The notes below the pieces were generated by a model. The model had not been told where the DNA came from. It saw only the letters and a list, made by a program, of their open reading frames with translations, and made no database searches. Made by a program: the position numbers and the translations under genes. This document shows, one piece after another, positions 23,271 to 33,697 of a DNA stretch of 64,000 nt. How positions within the stretch are numbered: the first letter of the stretch is position 1; every line of letters begins with the position of its first letter. This stretch comes from Cladopsammia gracilis (Eukaryota; Cnidaria; Anthozoa; Scleractinia; Dendrophylliidae). The DNA lies in the NCBI GenBank assembly GCA_022457155.1, contig JAJGOT010000322.1, positions 333,501-397,500 on the forward strand, given 5' to 3'.

Positions 23271-23731
23271 ATGGTCTATGTTTATGTGACAACATAACAG
23301 ATAAAATACACTAAATTTTAGAATAATATTTAAATTAAACTGCAAGAATATAATGTGCACATTCGGAATCAACAAAAGTGTTGTTCATGGGTCATAAGTG
23401 AGATTTAGGCCCCGTCCACACGTATACGTTTATGTTCGTAAACGCATACGCATGCGTTTAGACCTCACGTCCACACGTAAACGATGAAAACGGTCACCCT
23501 AAACGGATATTTTCAAAACGTCCTCACAAGTGAATATTATCGAAAACGCTGTTCACCCGTTTACGTGTGGACAGTGTGAACGGATATTTCGTAAACGCTG
23601 ACGTACATACTACTTAATATCAACGCATGCTCAATGCAGATTTTTAGCGTTTACGTGACGAGAGGCCTAAACGCATAAAAAAATTTAAAAAAAGTTAATA
23701 TGTAATTACGTCCAGGAGACGATTACCATAC

Positions 23732-25963
23732 CTATTCAAAAATTTCAATACAATGATTATAGAAATCAGATACAGCTACCCTTCCATCTTTAAGGACTGT
23801 TATAGAGACTGGTCTCTTAAATTCTCCTAACCTGCTTCCTACTGTTCCAAATTTGGTTACAAATTTTCCATTAATTTCGAACACCTGAACTCTGTGATTT
23901 CCTGTATCACAGACCATCAGATGTCCTGCCTTATTCACGGACAAGCAACCAGGACCATCAAATTCTCCGTCACCCTGCCCCTTCTTTCCGATTTTGTAAG
24001 CAACATTTCCGTCCATATCAAGCAATTTTACACAATGATCATCTCTGTCTGACACTATAAGAAAGTTGTCATGTTGGATGCAGTGAAATGGAAACTTGAA
24101 AGAGCCTTCTGCGCCAATTTTACGCAGCAATTGACCACGAAGAGTAAATATCTTGATTAATTTGTTCTTTGGTTCAGTAACAATAATATTACCATCACTG
24201 CCAATGGATAAACCGTGAGGACACCAAAGAAGACTTCCTTTCCCTCCAAACTGGTCAAGATATTCACCCTGATCACTAAACTGTTGAACTCGGTCGTTAT
24301 TACCATCCGCCACTATAATATTACCGTTATGAAAAGCTATCCCAGCAGGGTAGTCAAACTCTCCCTGTTCAACGCCCCTTCTACCAAAAGATCTTAAGTG
24401 GGTCCCATTACTACTGAATACCTGGATACTGTGGTTACCCCACTCAGTCACTGCAATTTCATTTCGTTCATTTACTGCTACCCCCCAAGGCTTCCTAAAC
24501 ATTCCAAAAGACGAGCCTTCTTGTCCAAAAGATAGCACGGGTCTGAATTGTCTGGGTCTGACTTGAACCTCAAAAGGACTGCCATGAACATGTTCTCCAT
24601 TTACCTTCACTGATGCCTCGCATGTTCCGGTTTCCTTGGCAAAGTAGCTGATCTTGTATGTGCCATCTCTGTCATCTTGGACTTGTGGTTTTGTCGTACA
24701 GTCATTGCCTTGACGATTTCTTATTTCCACTGTTACATAGTCACGTTCTTCATAACATTGTTCTCTGTCAGCAGTTCTTGTTGTCACAACAATCTGTGCT
24801 TCAAGTGCAACAGTCGCTTCACTGATTCCTTTTCCTTCAGCACTTGATTGTTGCGCTTTAGTCTTGCTAAGAAAACTTCTGAAAGTTCCAATTCCTTCAG
24901 AGTTTCCTTTGTCCATCAACGTTTCGTTTTCTACGAAAACAAACTGATGAAGTTCTTCAAGATCACAGTCGATTTTTTCTCCACCATTGCAGACACCTTG
25001 GAAGATTGTGTTTTTGTCTAACTTAACAATCTCGGCATTTGTACTTCGTTTCAAAAGTGTTTCAGTTTTTTCGATTGCTGTCTCAATCAGTTTTACTTCA
25101 TTTTCTGTCTCGCATTGTTGAATTTCCAGCCGCTCGAGTGATTCTTTCCCTTTCTTTTCCACATCATTAAAAATTTCCTGCTTTTTTGCGTCCATGGCAG
25201 CGATCATATTGTCAACAAACGTCTGTGCTTCTCTCTTCACGCTGTCGACTTTTGCTTGAATGTTTATGCAGTTACCTTGCATTTTAGCAATTTTGTCTTT
25301 CTTCTGAAGCACTCTTTGTTTCTGAGATTCAATCGCTGCCATGACATGTATCTTGCGTTCATTTGCAGCCTCGTCCAAAAGCATCTTAGTATGACCGTCA
25401 TGAAGTGTTGCGACACAAGAATAACAAATGGCAACTTCGCAATTTTTGCAGAAGAACTCCAATTCCTTTTTATCATGGCCTGGCTTTCCACAAAACGCTG
25501 GTCGTTTTAAAATGTTTTCAAAGTCTTGATCTTCGAAGTCCTTCAGCGCTAGGGAATAATGATTTTTATTGCCCTTCATGCCATTATGGAAACTGATACA
25601 GTCATTACACCAGAACGAACAGCATTGAAAGCAGTAAAAGGTTTTTTCGAAACGTTTGTCGCAATTTCCACACTTCACACCAGTAGTATTGCACTCCTTT
25701 ATGGCCAACACATCGAGTAAACTGTTAATGCGAAAATTTGTCGGCAAAGCGCTTAGGTTTCCATTTCCAGGGACTCTGAATTCTTGTCTGCACTCCGGAC
25801 ATGCAATTTTATCTCGGCTCGCACTTGTTCGTTGAATCCCGTTCAGACAGTGAAGACAAAAGCTGTGCAAGCACGACAACAGCTTTGGATCAGTGTACTT
25901 GCACATACACACAGAACAGGATACTTCTTCATGAAGATTATCTAGCAACGTCTTTATATCCAT
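23732..25963 (-). CDS. TRIM-NHL protein, copy 2
   Basis: A 743-residue intronless frame starting at MDIKTLLDNL. It has the same order as copy 1: RING, two B-boxes, coiled coil, filamin fold and a full set of NHL repeats. It differs from copy 1 by about eight residues up to the filamin domain (one is PKLLSC for PKLLPC in the RING; one glutamate is missing in FQGVCNGG). In the NHL propeller I count over 30 differences plus two short indels, clustered just before the GNH or NNH of each blade. Expected role: RING E3 ligase with a target-binding propeller; the substrate is unknown. This copy has both blade segments that copy 1 lost (SRLGEFKRP and the CPHGLSIG segment), so it is the likelier functional gene. 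Confidence 0.9.
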   Translation of the reverse strand: MDIKTLLDNLHEEVSCSVCMCKYTDPKLLSCLHSFCLHCLNGIQRTSASRDKIACPECRQEFRVPGNGNLSALPTNFRINSLLDVLAIKECNTTGVKCGNCDKRFEKTFYCFQCCSFWCNDCISFHNGMKGNKNHYSLALKDFEDQDFENILKRPAFCGKPGHDKKELEFFCKNCEVAICYSCVATLHDGHTKMLLDEAANERKIHVMAAIESQKQRVLQKKDKIAKMQGNCINIQAKVDSVKREAQTFVDNMIAAMDAKKQEIFNDVEKKGKESLERLEIQQCETENEVKLIETAIEKTETLLKRSTNAEIVKLDKNTIFQGVCNGGEKIDCDLEELHQFVFVENETLMDKGNSEGIGTFRSFLSKTKAQQSSAEGKGISEATVALEAQIVVTTRTADREQCYEERDYVTVEIRNRQGNDCTTKPQVQDDRDGTYKISYFAKETGTCEASVKVNGEHVHGSPFEVQVRPRQFRPVLSFGQEGSSFGMFRKPWGVAVNERNEIAVTEWGNHSIQVFSSNGTHLRSFGRRGVEQGEFDYPAGIAFHNGNIIVADGNNDRVQQFSDQGEYLDQFGGKGSLLWCPHGLSIGSDGNIIVTEPKNKLIKIFTLRGQLLRKIGAEGSFKFPFHCIQHDNFLIVSDRDDHCVKLLDMDGNVAYKIGKKGQGDGEFDGPGCLSVNKAGHLMVCDTGNHRVQVFEINGKFVTKFGTVGSRLGEFKRPVSITVLKDGRVAVSDFYNHCIEIFE

Positions 25964-26169
25964 GGCGAAAGGGAGAAACGAACGAAGGCAGTTTGGAGTC
26001 GAACACGAGCGAGTCTTGAATAGAGCCTTGTAATTGTGATCATTTACATAAGCATGATATTAATATCGCGCTTTTGATATATACCAATCATAACGCGTTA
26101 TTTTGACATGTTTTGATGTTTTCTGTCTTCTAAGAATGATTGCAAAAATATTCTAGATTTCTAAGAATT

Positions 26170-26540
26170 TTGTTCATGATAGCGTGACCTCAGAGACGAA
26201 ACTGTGCAAGCATGGTAACTGCTTTGAATCAGTGTACTTGCACGGCATACACACAGAACAGGAGTGGCTTATTCACGAAGATTGTAGCATGTATGGTGAA
26301 GGGGAGAAAACCTATGAAGGAAGTTTGGGGGTGAACACACCCCAGTAAAACAACTATTGAGGTCTTTAATAAATAAAGCTTTGTGTATGAGAGCATGATA
26401 TTTTTATCCGGCTCATGATTATATAAACCAATCATAAAGCGTTATTTTGACATGTTTTGACGTTGTCTGACTTTAGAAGATTGTACAGACATAGATTTCG
26501 ATAAAGAATTTTGTTCGCGATAGCGTGACCTGAGAAGCTC
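26170..26540 (-). pseudogene. Decayed tandem copy of the TRIM-NHL 5' end, segmental copy 2
   Basis: Same structure as at 8590-8960: RING-start-like GTGCAAGCATGGTAACTG and TCAGTGTACTTGCAC, then the CAATCATAAAGCGTTATTTTGACA flank. It was carried along by the segmental duplication. Confidence 0.65.
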
Positions 26541-27171
26541 GCTGTCATGTCTGTCATTGATCACGAGCGTTTTTAGACCAAGTGATGTTTTGATCTATCG
26601 TGCTTACACGTTGCTCAAGCAAAATTCAGTTTGATGTGGCATATGCAAGGGTAGATTTCCTTTATTCTGTGAATCACAATGTACCATAATCCTTGCCAGA
26701 CTGAACGCCTGAAACAAAGGAGGTCTTTAGAGTATATGTTTACCGAAATGTCAATATTAACCAATCAAACGGCGTTATTTGACATTTTCATACAATGTCT
26801 GACCTGACTTTTAAAAATAAAAAATAGGTACGCAATGCGTACAGAAGCGACGACGACTTGGCGTTAAATCAATAGATGTGGGGTGCTCTGATAAAATCAG
26901 TGTATCACTTGGTTCCACTAGAAAAGGGTCGGTGTGAAATGCAAATTTCGGCGACTTTCAGTCGGTGCAGAGCGTCCTGTAAATAAAATTTGCTTAAAAA
27001 TGCTCATTAAACCAGACATATTGCCCCAGCAAATAATATAATACCAGAAGTAGCCAAGGACTTGTGATAGAACTTTCATTGGTAAAATGACTTTTTTCCA
27101 AATATTTTCAATTTTTGTACTTATGGTCGTAGGAATAACATGTTTGTCAGTTGTTGATTGTTTTGTGTTTG

Positions 27172-28253
27172 ATTGAAAACCCAAGGTGTGAATGGCCAGG
27201 TAAGCCCTTTTTATACCAGAACTTCCTGTTGAAGACCCAGTAGTGACCATTATGCATTGCGTGATAAAAACAATGTAAGTCTCGATCCCGTGAAATAAAT
27301 AACAATAACAGAGGCGCGCGGAGAGTAATGGTCATTACTGGGCCTTTAAGGTCCTGGCTGACACCGATACTCGTGATATGCATGAGAAGATTTATTACAC
27401 AATTGTGGTTGCTGCATTGGTAATTGTACATTTTATAGTGTGCAAAATCAAAACAATTTATCGTTTTTCCTTCATATTTGTGACAAATATGGATTGGAAT
27501 TTATTTTGCCATACTTGGTTGGTATAATTCTATGCTGATCAGGCTTAATATATGTCACACACGCGTCACGAACAAGTAAAATTTTCATTTTCAAATGATT
27601 TGAGATTAAAATTACATCTGAGTTTGTTTTACTTATGTGCAATTCAATATTTGTACACCTTGCATTTTTTTTTTTGCAAGTTACGATTGATAATCAGTCC
27701 ATTGTTGTCCGGATAGCTGTTTTTCTGATTCCTTACAGCGTTACTATGAAGTGCTAATACATTTGTACAGCTTTTTTTTTCGAACTGTACAATGTACATG
27801 ATTAAAACTGTTACAATTGCTAAATGACAACAACTGGAAATTGTTTCCATGTTTGTGCTTCACAAATTGAAAAAGACTTCGTCAGCTCTGAACATGTTTT
27901 CAGAGATTATTGGTAGTTTGACATTTTGTGGTTTCATTGATGCATGAACAGCAGGTCACCAGTTTCTTCAGCACTTGAGACAGCTTTTCATCATTGTCAC
28001 CAGCATTAGTTGATGTGCTAAATGTTTGCAGATGCATTGACTGGAGGTGATTGAGGACCTTAAGAAAATAAATGAATACCTTGAGATTCAGTTCATTTTT
28101 TTAAGTGTTTTGTCATACTAAAGTTTAAAACCAAATGGCTTATGTGGACTTAAAAGCGGAATTAAAGTGCTTCATTTAGAGATACAATGGATAGTTAAGA
28201 ATTCAATTTGGGAGTTGAGAGATTTCATTTTATGTATTGAAAAAACTATTATA
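27172..28253. other. Gap with nothing recognised
   Basis: AT-rich sequence without a convincing reading frame, splice-bounded exon, TIR or tandem repeat. It lies between segmental copy 2 and the nested transposon block. Confidence 0.5.
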
Positions 28254-28417
28254 CGGTGGCCCAAAAGGGCCACACACAAACAAAAAAGAAAACATAAATT
28301 AAAAAAAGCAAAACGCAAACAAAAAAGCAAAAACGTAAACAAAAAAGCAAAACGCAAACAAAAAAGCAAAACGCAAACAAAAAAGCAAAAATACAAACAA
28401 AAAAGCAAAACGCAAAC

Positions 28418-28976
28418 TGTTCCCAAACTAGAACGGTCAAAACTGAGAAAAACAGTAGAAAAACTAACTGGACCTCTTTGCGTTTAAATCCAAACAATTA
28501 TGCTTTTTAATCACACAAAGTCTTCTTCGTTGTACAAAAAGTCCACGCGACCAAAAAACTACACGACTTACAATTCGTCATTAATTTTGAATAAAGCGCG
28601 CGCGCGCTGACAAACAAGTTCAAATAGCGCGCGCACGACAAACTTGAAAAACAGAGAAGAAAAGAGAAAAACAGTAGAAAAACAGAAAGAAAAACAGAAA
28701 AAACAGAAAGAAAAACAGAAAGAAAAACGGTCAAAACTGAGAAAAACAGTAGAAAAACTAACTGGACCTCTTGGCGTTTAAATCCAAACAATTTTGCTTT
28801 TAATCACACAAAGTCTTCTTCGTTGTACAAAAAAGTCCACGCGACCAAAAAACTACACGACTTACAATTCGTCATTAATTTTGAATAAAGCGCGCGCGCG
28901 CTGACAAACAAGTTCAAATAGCGCGCGCACGACAAACTTGAAAAAGTAAGAAAGATTAAAACGGCGTTCATGAACA
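28418..28976 (-). repeat. BEL/Pao 3' LTR with internal duplication
   Basis: The LTR is 559 bp, against 265 bp for its partner. The extra length is a second copy of the CGGTCAAAACTGAG..GACAAACTTGAAAAA body plus an AGAAAAACAG-rich linker (about 28649-28730). Each body contains the (GC)n stretch AAAGCGCGCGCGCGCTGAC. Confidence 0.85.
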
Positions 28977-29022
28977 TTTTCCCCCTCCCGAATACATAGT
29001 ATTTGTCCCACAGTTCAATCAT

Positions 29023-32000
29023 TCAACGTTCTTTGTCTTCGTACTCGAGTGGGCAGAGGCGGTTAACTGGCCTCAAGTACTCGTACTTGCCAACTGCTAC
29101 TTTGGCTACACGCACTTGTCCGTCAGCACCAGGATGTGTCTCAGTGATGCGTCCTAATGGCCATTCTCCTCGTTTGGCTTCAGGTTCGACAAGAAGTACC
29201 ACGTCTCCCTTCTGAAGGTTTCTCTGTGGCTGGAACCATTTTTTGCGAGAATTGAGGCTTGGTAAAAATTCTCTTTGCCATCTTTTCCAGACTTGACTCA
29301 GAAGCTGCTGAATTCGATGCCACCGTTTTCGCGGATTGATGGCTTGGTCATGGAGTGCTTCTGGGGAATACATTCCTCCAAGCTGACATAGGAAATGGTT
29401 TGGCGTAAGTGGTGTTAAGTTGTTTGAATCGGAGCTGACGTATGTGATTGGTCTGGAATTTAACAGGCTCTCTGCTCCGCACATAGCTGTGAGTAACTCT
29501 TCATCTGTTATGTCTGCATTTCCCAGAATGCTTTTCAGGGCTCGTTTTGCACTTTTGATCATAGCTTCGAAGACTCCTCCTAAGTGGGGCGCCGCAGGGG
29601 GGTCAAACTTCCATTGTATTGGGCGCTGTTTGCTGGTTTCTCTCATAATGCGGTCGTGATTGAGGTCATCTACCAACTGTCGTAACTCTCTTTCGGCACC
29701 AACGAAATTTGTGCCGTTGTCAGAAATGACGTAACTTGGTGTCCCCCTCCTTGATGTCATCCGAACAAAGGCGTTGATAAATGAATCAGTGTCAAGCCCA
29801 TAAGCCATTTCGAGATGTACCGCTCTAGTTGTGAGGCATGTAAAAAGGCATAGGTACCGCTTTGCTCTACATTTTCCGCGTCCTTGCTTCGTTAGATATG
29901 GTCCGCCAAAATCGACTCCAATTCGTTCAAATGCTCGTAAAGAAGGCGTAACTCTAGACTTGGGAAGAGGTGCCATTATCTGACCCACTGGCTTTGCGGT
30001 AAACCGTCGGCGACATCCAGGACATGTTTCTACTATACTTCGTACTGCTCTCCTTCCTTTTGGGACCCAAAATCGCGTGCGTAGCTCGCATAGGAGGTGT
30101 TCTACTCCAGTACCATGGCCCAATTTCTCATGCTCACTTCTAATGATCAAATTAGTTACTGGATGATGTCTTGGCAGAAGAATTGGGTGTCTTGCGTCAA
30201 ATGGCAAATCGTTAGCATATTTTAATCGACCATTCACTCTCAGGATTCCATAGTTGTCTGTTTGTGGACTTAACTGCAGCAGTGCTTTCTCTTTTTCGCC
30301 CTGAGGAAATGCTTCAACTTGCACATGTCTGATCCAAAAGTTTTCGGCGTAAGTAAGCTCGTTGTACGTAAGGACGTTGCTTTCTTCTCTTGATTCCTTA
30401 ACTGTCCGGCAATTGTACACAAAGCGCCGCACCCAACCTGTGACATGGATAAGTCGTGAATAACTCGAAAAGCGGGTCGGATCGAGGCGATCAAGACAGT
30501 TGGTTGTTTCGTTAGCTTGTTCCGTCAGGTGTGTCAAGTTTTCTATCTTTTTTTCCAGGAGTCCATCATTCTCAGGCGTCGTCTTAGGTAACTTCTCTGG
30601 CCACGTGCACTCTGGAGCTTGTAGGAAATCAGGGCCTTCCAGCCATAGCTTACTCTTGCTTAGTTCAAATGCCAACATACCTCTTGTGGGTAGGTCTGCA
30701 GGGTTGATTCCTCCTGGGACATGTCGCCATTGTTCAGGGTCTGTTGTGTCATGAATTTCGCTGATTCGATTTGCAACAAATGGCTTAAAATTTCGGCTTG
30801 TGTTGCGCACCCAGTAACAAACATTGGTAGAATCCGTCCAGAAGACAGTCTTGTTAACGGCGATGACATTCGTGGTTCCTTTTGCCAGTCTTGTTGAGAG
30901 GACAGCTCCCATCAACTCAAGTCTCGGTATCGACATGACCTTTAGTGGCGCTAAACGGCTTTTTGAAGCAATAAGTCTTGAAGTGGGGCTGTGGTCTGCG
31001 TACTGACAAACTAAATAGGCTGCGGATGCGTACGCGTGCTGTGATGCGTCTGAGAAGACGTGCAATTGAATATTTGTGGGGTCTGGACGGCGTAAACAAC
31101 GTGGAATTTCGAAAGAAGACAGCTCTGGTATTTCAGATAACCACTTTTTCCATTTGATGGAAAGTTCTTCACGCATGGCTTCATCCCAGTCACAACCAGC
31201 TGCCCATAGGTCTTGCATGAGGATCTTAGCTCGAACAGTAAAAGGAGCCAGGAGCTGAAGAGGGTCAAACAATCTTGCAATACCACTCAATACGTTTCTC
31301 TTTGTCGGGGTCTTGCAGTTCTCCGCCTTAGCTTGAAACGAAAACACATCCTTGTCTGCTTTCCACAGGACGCCCAGAGTCTTCTGTGTAGGGGGTAACC
31401 CGTCTGTGATTTCTAGACTTGAAAGTCGGTCTGCTGGTGGTATGTCTTCAATGACGGAAACATTGTTTGATGACCATTTTCTCAATTTGAAGCCTGCGTC
31501 TCCGACAAGTTCTGAAAGTTCCTGTCGCAATTTTTGAGCTTCCTTGACAGTCTCACAGGAATCTAAGACGTCGTCTACGTACATCGAGTTGTCAACCGTT
31601 TCAGCAGCACTTGGATATTTAACGGAATGTTCATGTGCGTGGGTCTGCAAGATAAACTGGGAACAGAAGGGCGACGCTGTATTTCCAAACAAAAGTCAAC
31701 TGAATTCAAAGACATCAGGGTCTCTCGCGCTCTCAAAATTTCGCCATAAGAATCTGTGGTAGGGGCGATCGTTGTTACTGATTCCGACTTGAAGAAACAT
31801 CTCGGAAATATCTGCAGACAGGGCAATAGGAGCTCGCCGAAATCGGATCAGAACATCCACCAATTCTCTCTGTAGCTTTGGACCGGGTAGAATTGCATCG
31901 TTAAGGCTCTTTCCATTGTACTTTGCGGCGGCGTCAAATACAACGCGTACTTTCGTTGTGGTCTTGTCTTCTCTTATTACTGGGAAGTGGGGAAGGAACC

Positions 32001-32142
32001 ACTGGCTTTCGTCTGTCTTTTGCATCTTCGTGATGTATCCTTTCTTCTCGTAGTCTTTGATTACTTGATCATAGGTTTCTGAAACTTTAGGGCCTTTTTT
32101 AAGAAGTGACTTTTCTTGCATCTTTAGTCTCGACAATGCCAT
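29023..32142 (-). pseudogene. BEL/Pao reverse transcriptase, RNase H and integrase
   Basis: Two same-frame pieces are separated by a single TGA at 31696-31698. The upstream piece (31696-32142) starts MALSRLKMQEKSLLKKGP and has the RT region with KVRVVFDAAAKYNG and DRPYHRFLWR. The downstream piece (29023-31692, 889 codons) has the RT active site MYVDDVLDS, RNase H (LHVFSDASQHAYAS, LELMGA, FWTDSTN), an HHCC zinc site (H..HEKLGHGTG..CPGCRR) and the integrase DDE triad (IGVDFGGPY, VISDNGTNF, PHLGGVFEAM). It copies the RNA into DNA and inserts it. Upstream, the frame slips near 32143 relative to the protease piece. The last frame is long and intact, so the element is fairly young, but this copy cannot make one polyprotein. 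Confidence 0.88.
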
Positions 32143-32143
32143 C

Positions 32144-33693
32144 TCAGTTATTTTCGAAACTTGGTTCGCCTTGTCTCCAAGGGATCCCTATCTCATATCG
32201 TCCGTTTGTCTTCTGTTTAGTCTTTCGTGCATGGTTAAAGGCAAGTTTTTCATCTGGTGTGAATGCTTGACTTTTTGGTTCCGTGATTCCCATTGACTCG
32301 AGTTCCCAGAAACTTCTTAATAGATCATGGATTGATTCTTCGTTTCTGATGTGGCTGGTTCGGTAGGTACGTGTGAAATGAGACTTGGTTTTGCGGCGAT
32401 AATCTTCCACTAGTGTTGATCCGAAACAAACCCACCCCAGGGTGGTCAGTCTTGCTACAGGGTCGTCTGGTTTATTTCCACAAATCTCTTGTAACACGCG
32501 GTGAAACAAGGGATGGTCACTTCCGATTAACACGTCGATTTGCTGTCGTTTGGCTACTCGTTGAAATGGAATCGAACTTAAGTGGGGCCATTTGTTCTTT
32601 AGCTCTGACCATTGAACGGCTGGTGTGTCACTTGTGATGTTGTTCAATACATTTGCTTCCAGTTTTGCTGAAAAATCGGTCTCAATGTTGCTTACTGTTA
32701 GTTCTACTCGGCTTGAGCGCTTTGTGACTTCTGCGCCTCCTGTGCCTGCAATCTTAAGCGTCTGCGGTTGACCACGCAATGTAAGTTCTTCTGCGGCTGC
32801 TTCTGACACGTACGAACCAGTAGAGCAGGGGTCTAGCATGATGTTTACTTTCAACGATTTCTGTCCACTGCTGATTAAGGCCGGCAAAACCATTAACGAT
32901 ACGTGTTCGGCGTGGAGGGTTGTGTGTGTCTTCGCTCTTGGTTGTTGACTAGTCTCAGTGAAAGGTGCGTGGTTTGTTTCACGAAAGGAACCTGATCCGA
33001 ATTCGGGTCGTATATTTGGCTGTTGGCTCTGACTGAATGGTAGTGCTTCTGGTCGAAGCTGGCTGGTCTGACCGTCTACTTGTCGTTGTGTTGGATCGTG
33101 TTCATGGAGGTAACTGCTGTGTCTGTTACTTATGCACCCATCGACTCTACATTGTCGTGCGTTATGGCAATCTCTACTCTGGTGACCCGCCGCTAAACAA
33201 CGAAAACATCGACCGGTCTGCTCAATTAACTCCCTTCTTCTTGGTACAGACAACGCTTTGAAGGCTTTGCATACCCACGGTGGATGGTCTTCTGTGCAGC
33301 TGTCAACAATGCACTTTTTTCCTTTTCTCGTCGTATTGAATCCCTTGTTGAAACGCCTCTGTTCCTCTGGTCTGTTGGTTCTCTTGTTTCCATACTCTCC
33401 AGTCTCTTCTCGCGCCTCACCCATAATTTGCACTCTCATCTCTAGCCACCGTACGAGGGATTCGAAGTTATCTTCTTGTTGTCTTTCAAAACACCAGTAT
33501 TTGTATGCCTGTACGTCTTCTTCCGATAGCTTCTCTTTTGCGGTAAGGTTGAGGCTCTGACCATTCAATTCCCCTTCCAGGCCACAGTCTCGCATTGAAA
33601 CCAGGACGCGATCGAGAACGGCTAAAAACTCTTCCATGTCTTCTAAGTTCCTCGGTCGTAACTTTCTTCACGCTCTTAGTGTCGTCAGATGTT
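32144..33693 (-). pseudogene. BEL/Pao gag C-terminal half and aspartic protease
   Basis: After the interrupting element the reading frame resumes at 33693, passes one TGA (near 33675), and is then open as a 497-codon frame from MEEFLAVLDRVL. It contains Gag-type helical sequence (FESLVRWLEMRVQIMGE), Cys/His knuckles (CFRCLAAGHQSRDC, CRVDGCISNRHSSYLHEH) and a retropepsin-like motif MLDPCSTGSYVSE (DxCSTG, as in the A17-type Pao protease). It ends in a stop at 32144-32146, where a small indel shifts the frame relative to the RT piece. It would release the virus-like-particle proteins of the retrotransposon. Confidence 0.82.
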
Positions 33694-33697
33694 TTAA

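Larger units (their letters stand above)
22182..27171. repeat. Segmental duplication, copy 2 (TRIM-NHL unit)
   Basis: Direct copy of 4909-9607, about 290 bp longer because of a SINE at 22968-23270. It carries TRIM-NHL copy 2 and the same decayed 5' tandem repeats. The boundaries lie at TAATTTATCATTGAGGG (left) and TTGTTGATTG (right). The left boundary abuts the minisatellite. Confidence 0.9.

Noticed and set aside
28310..28410. Coding frame rich in Lys/Gln or Phe/Cys/Val in the GCAAACAAAAAAGC array (also 40230-40380)
   Set aside because: It is a simple-sequence array in the TIRs; long frames arise because the repeat lacks stops.
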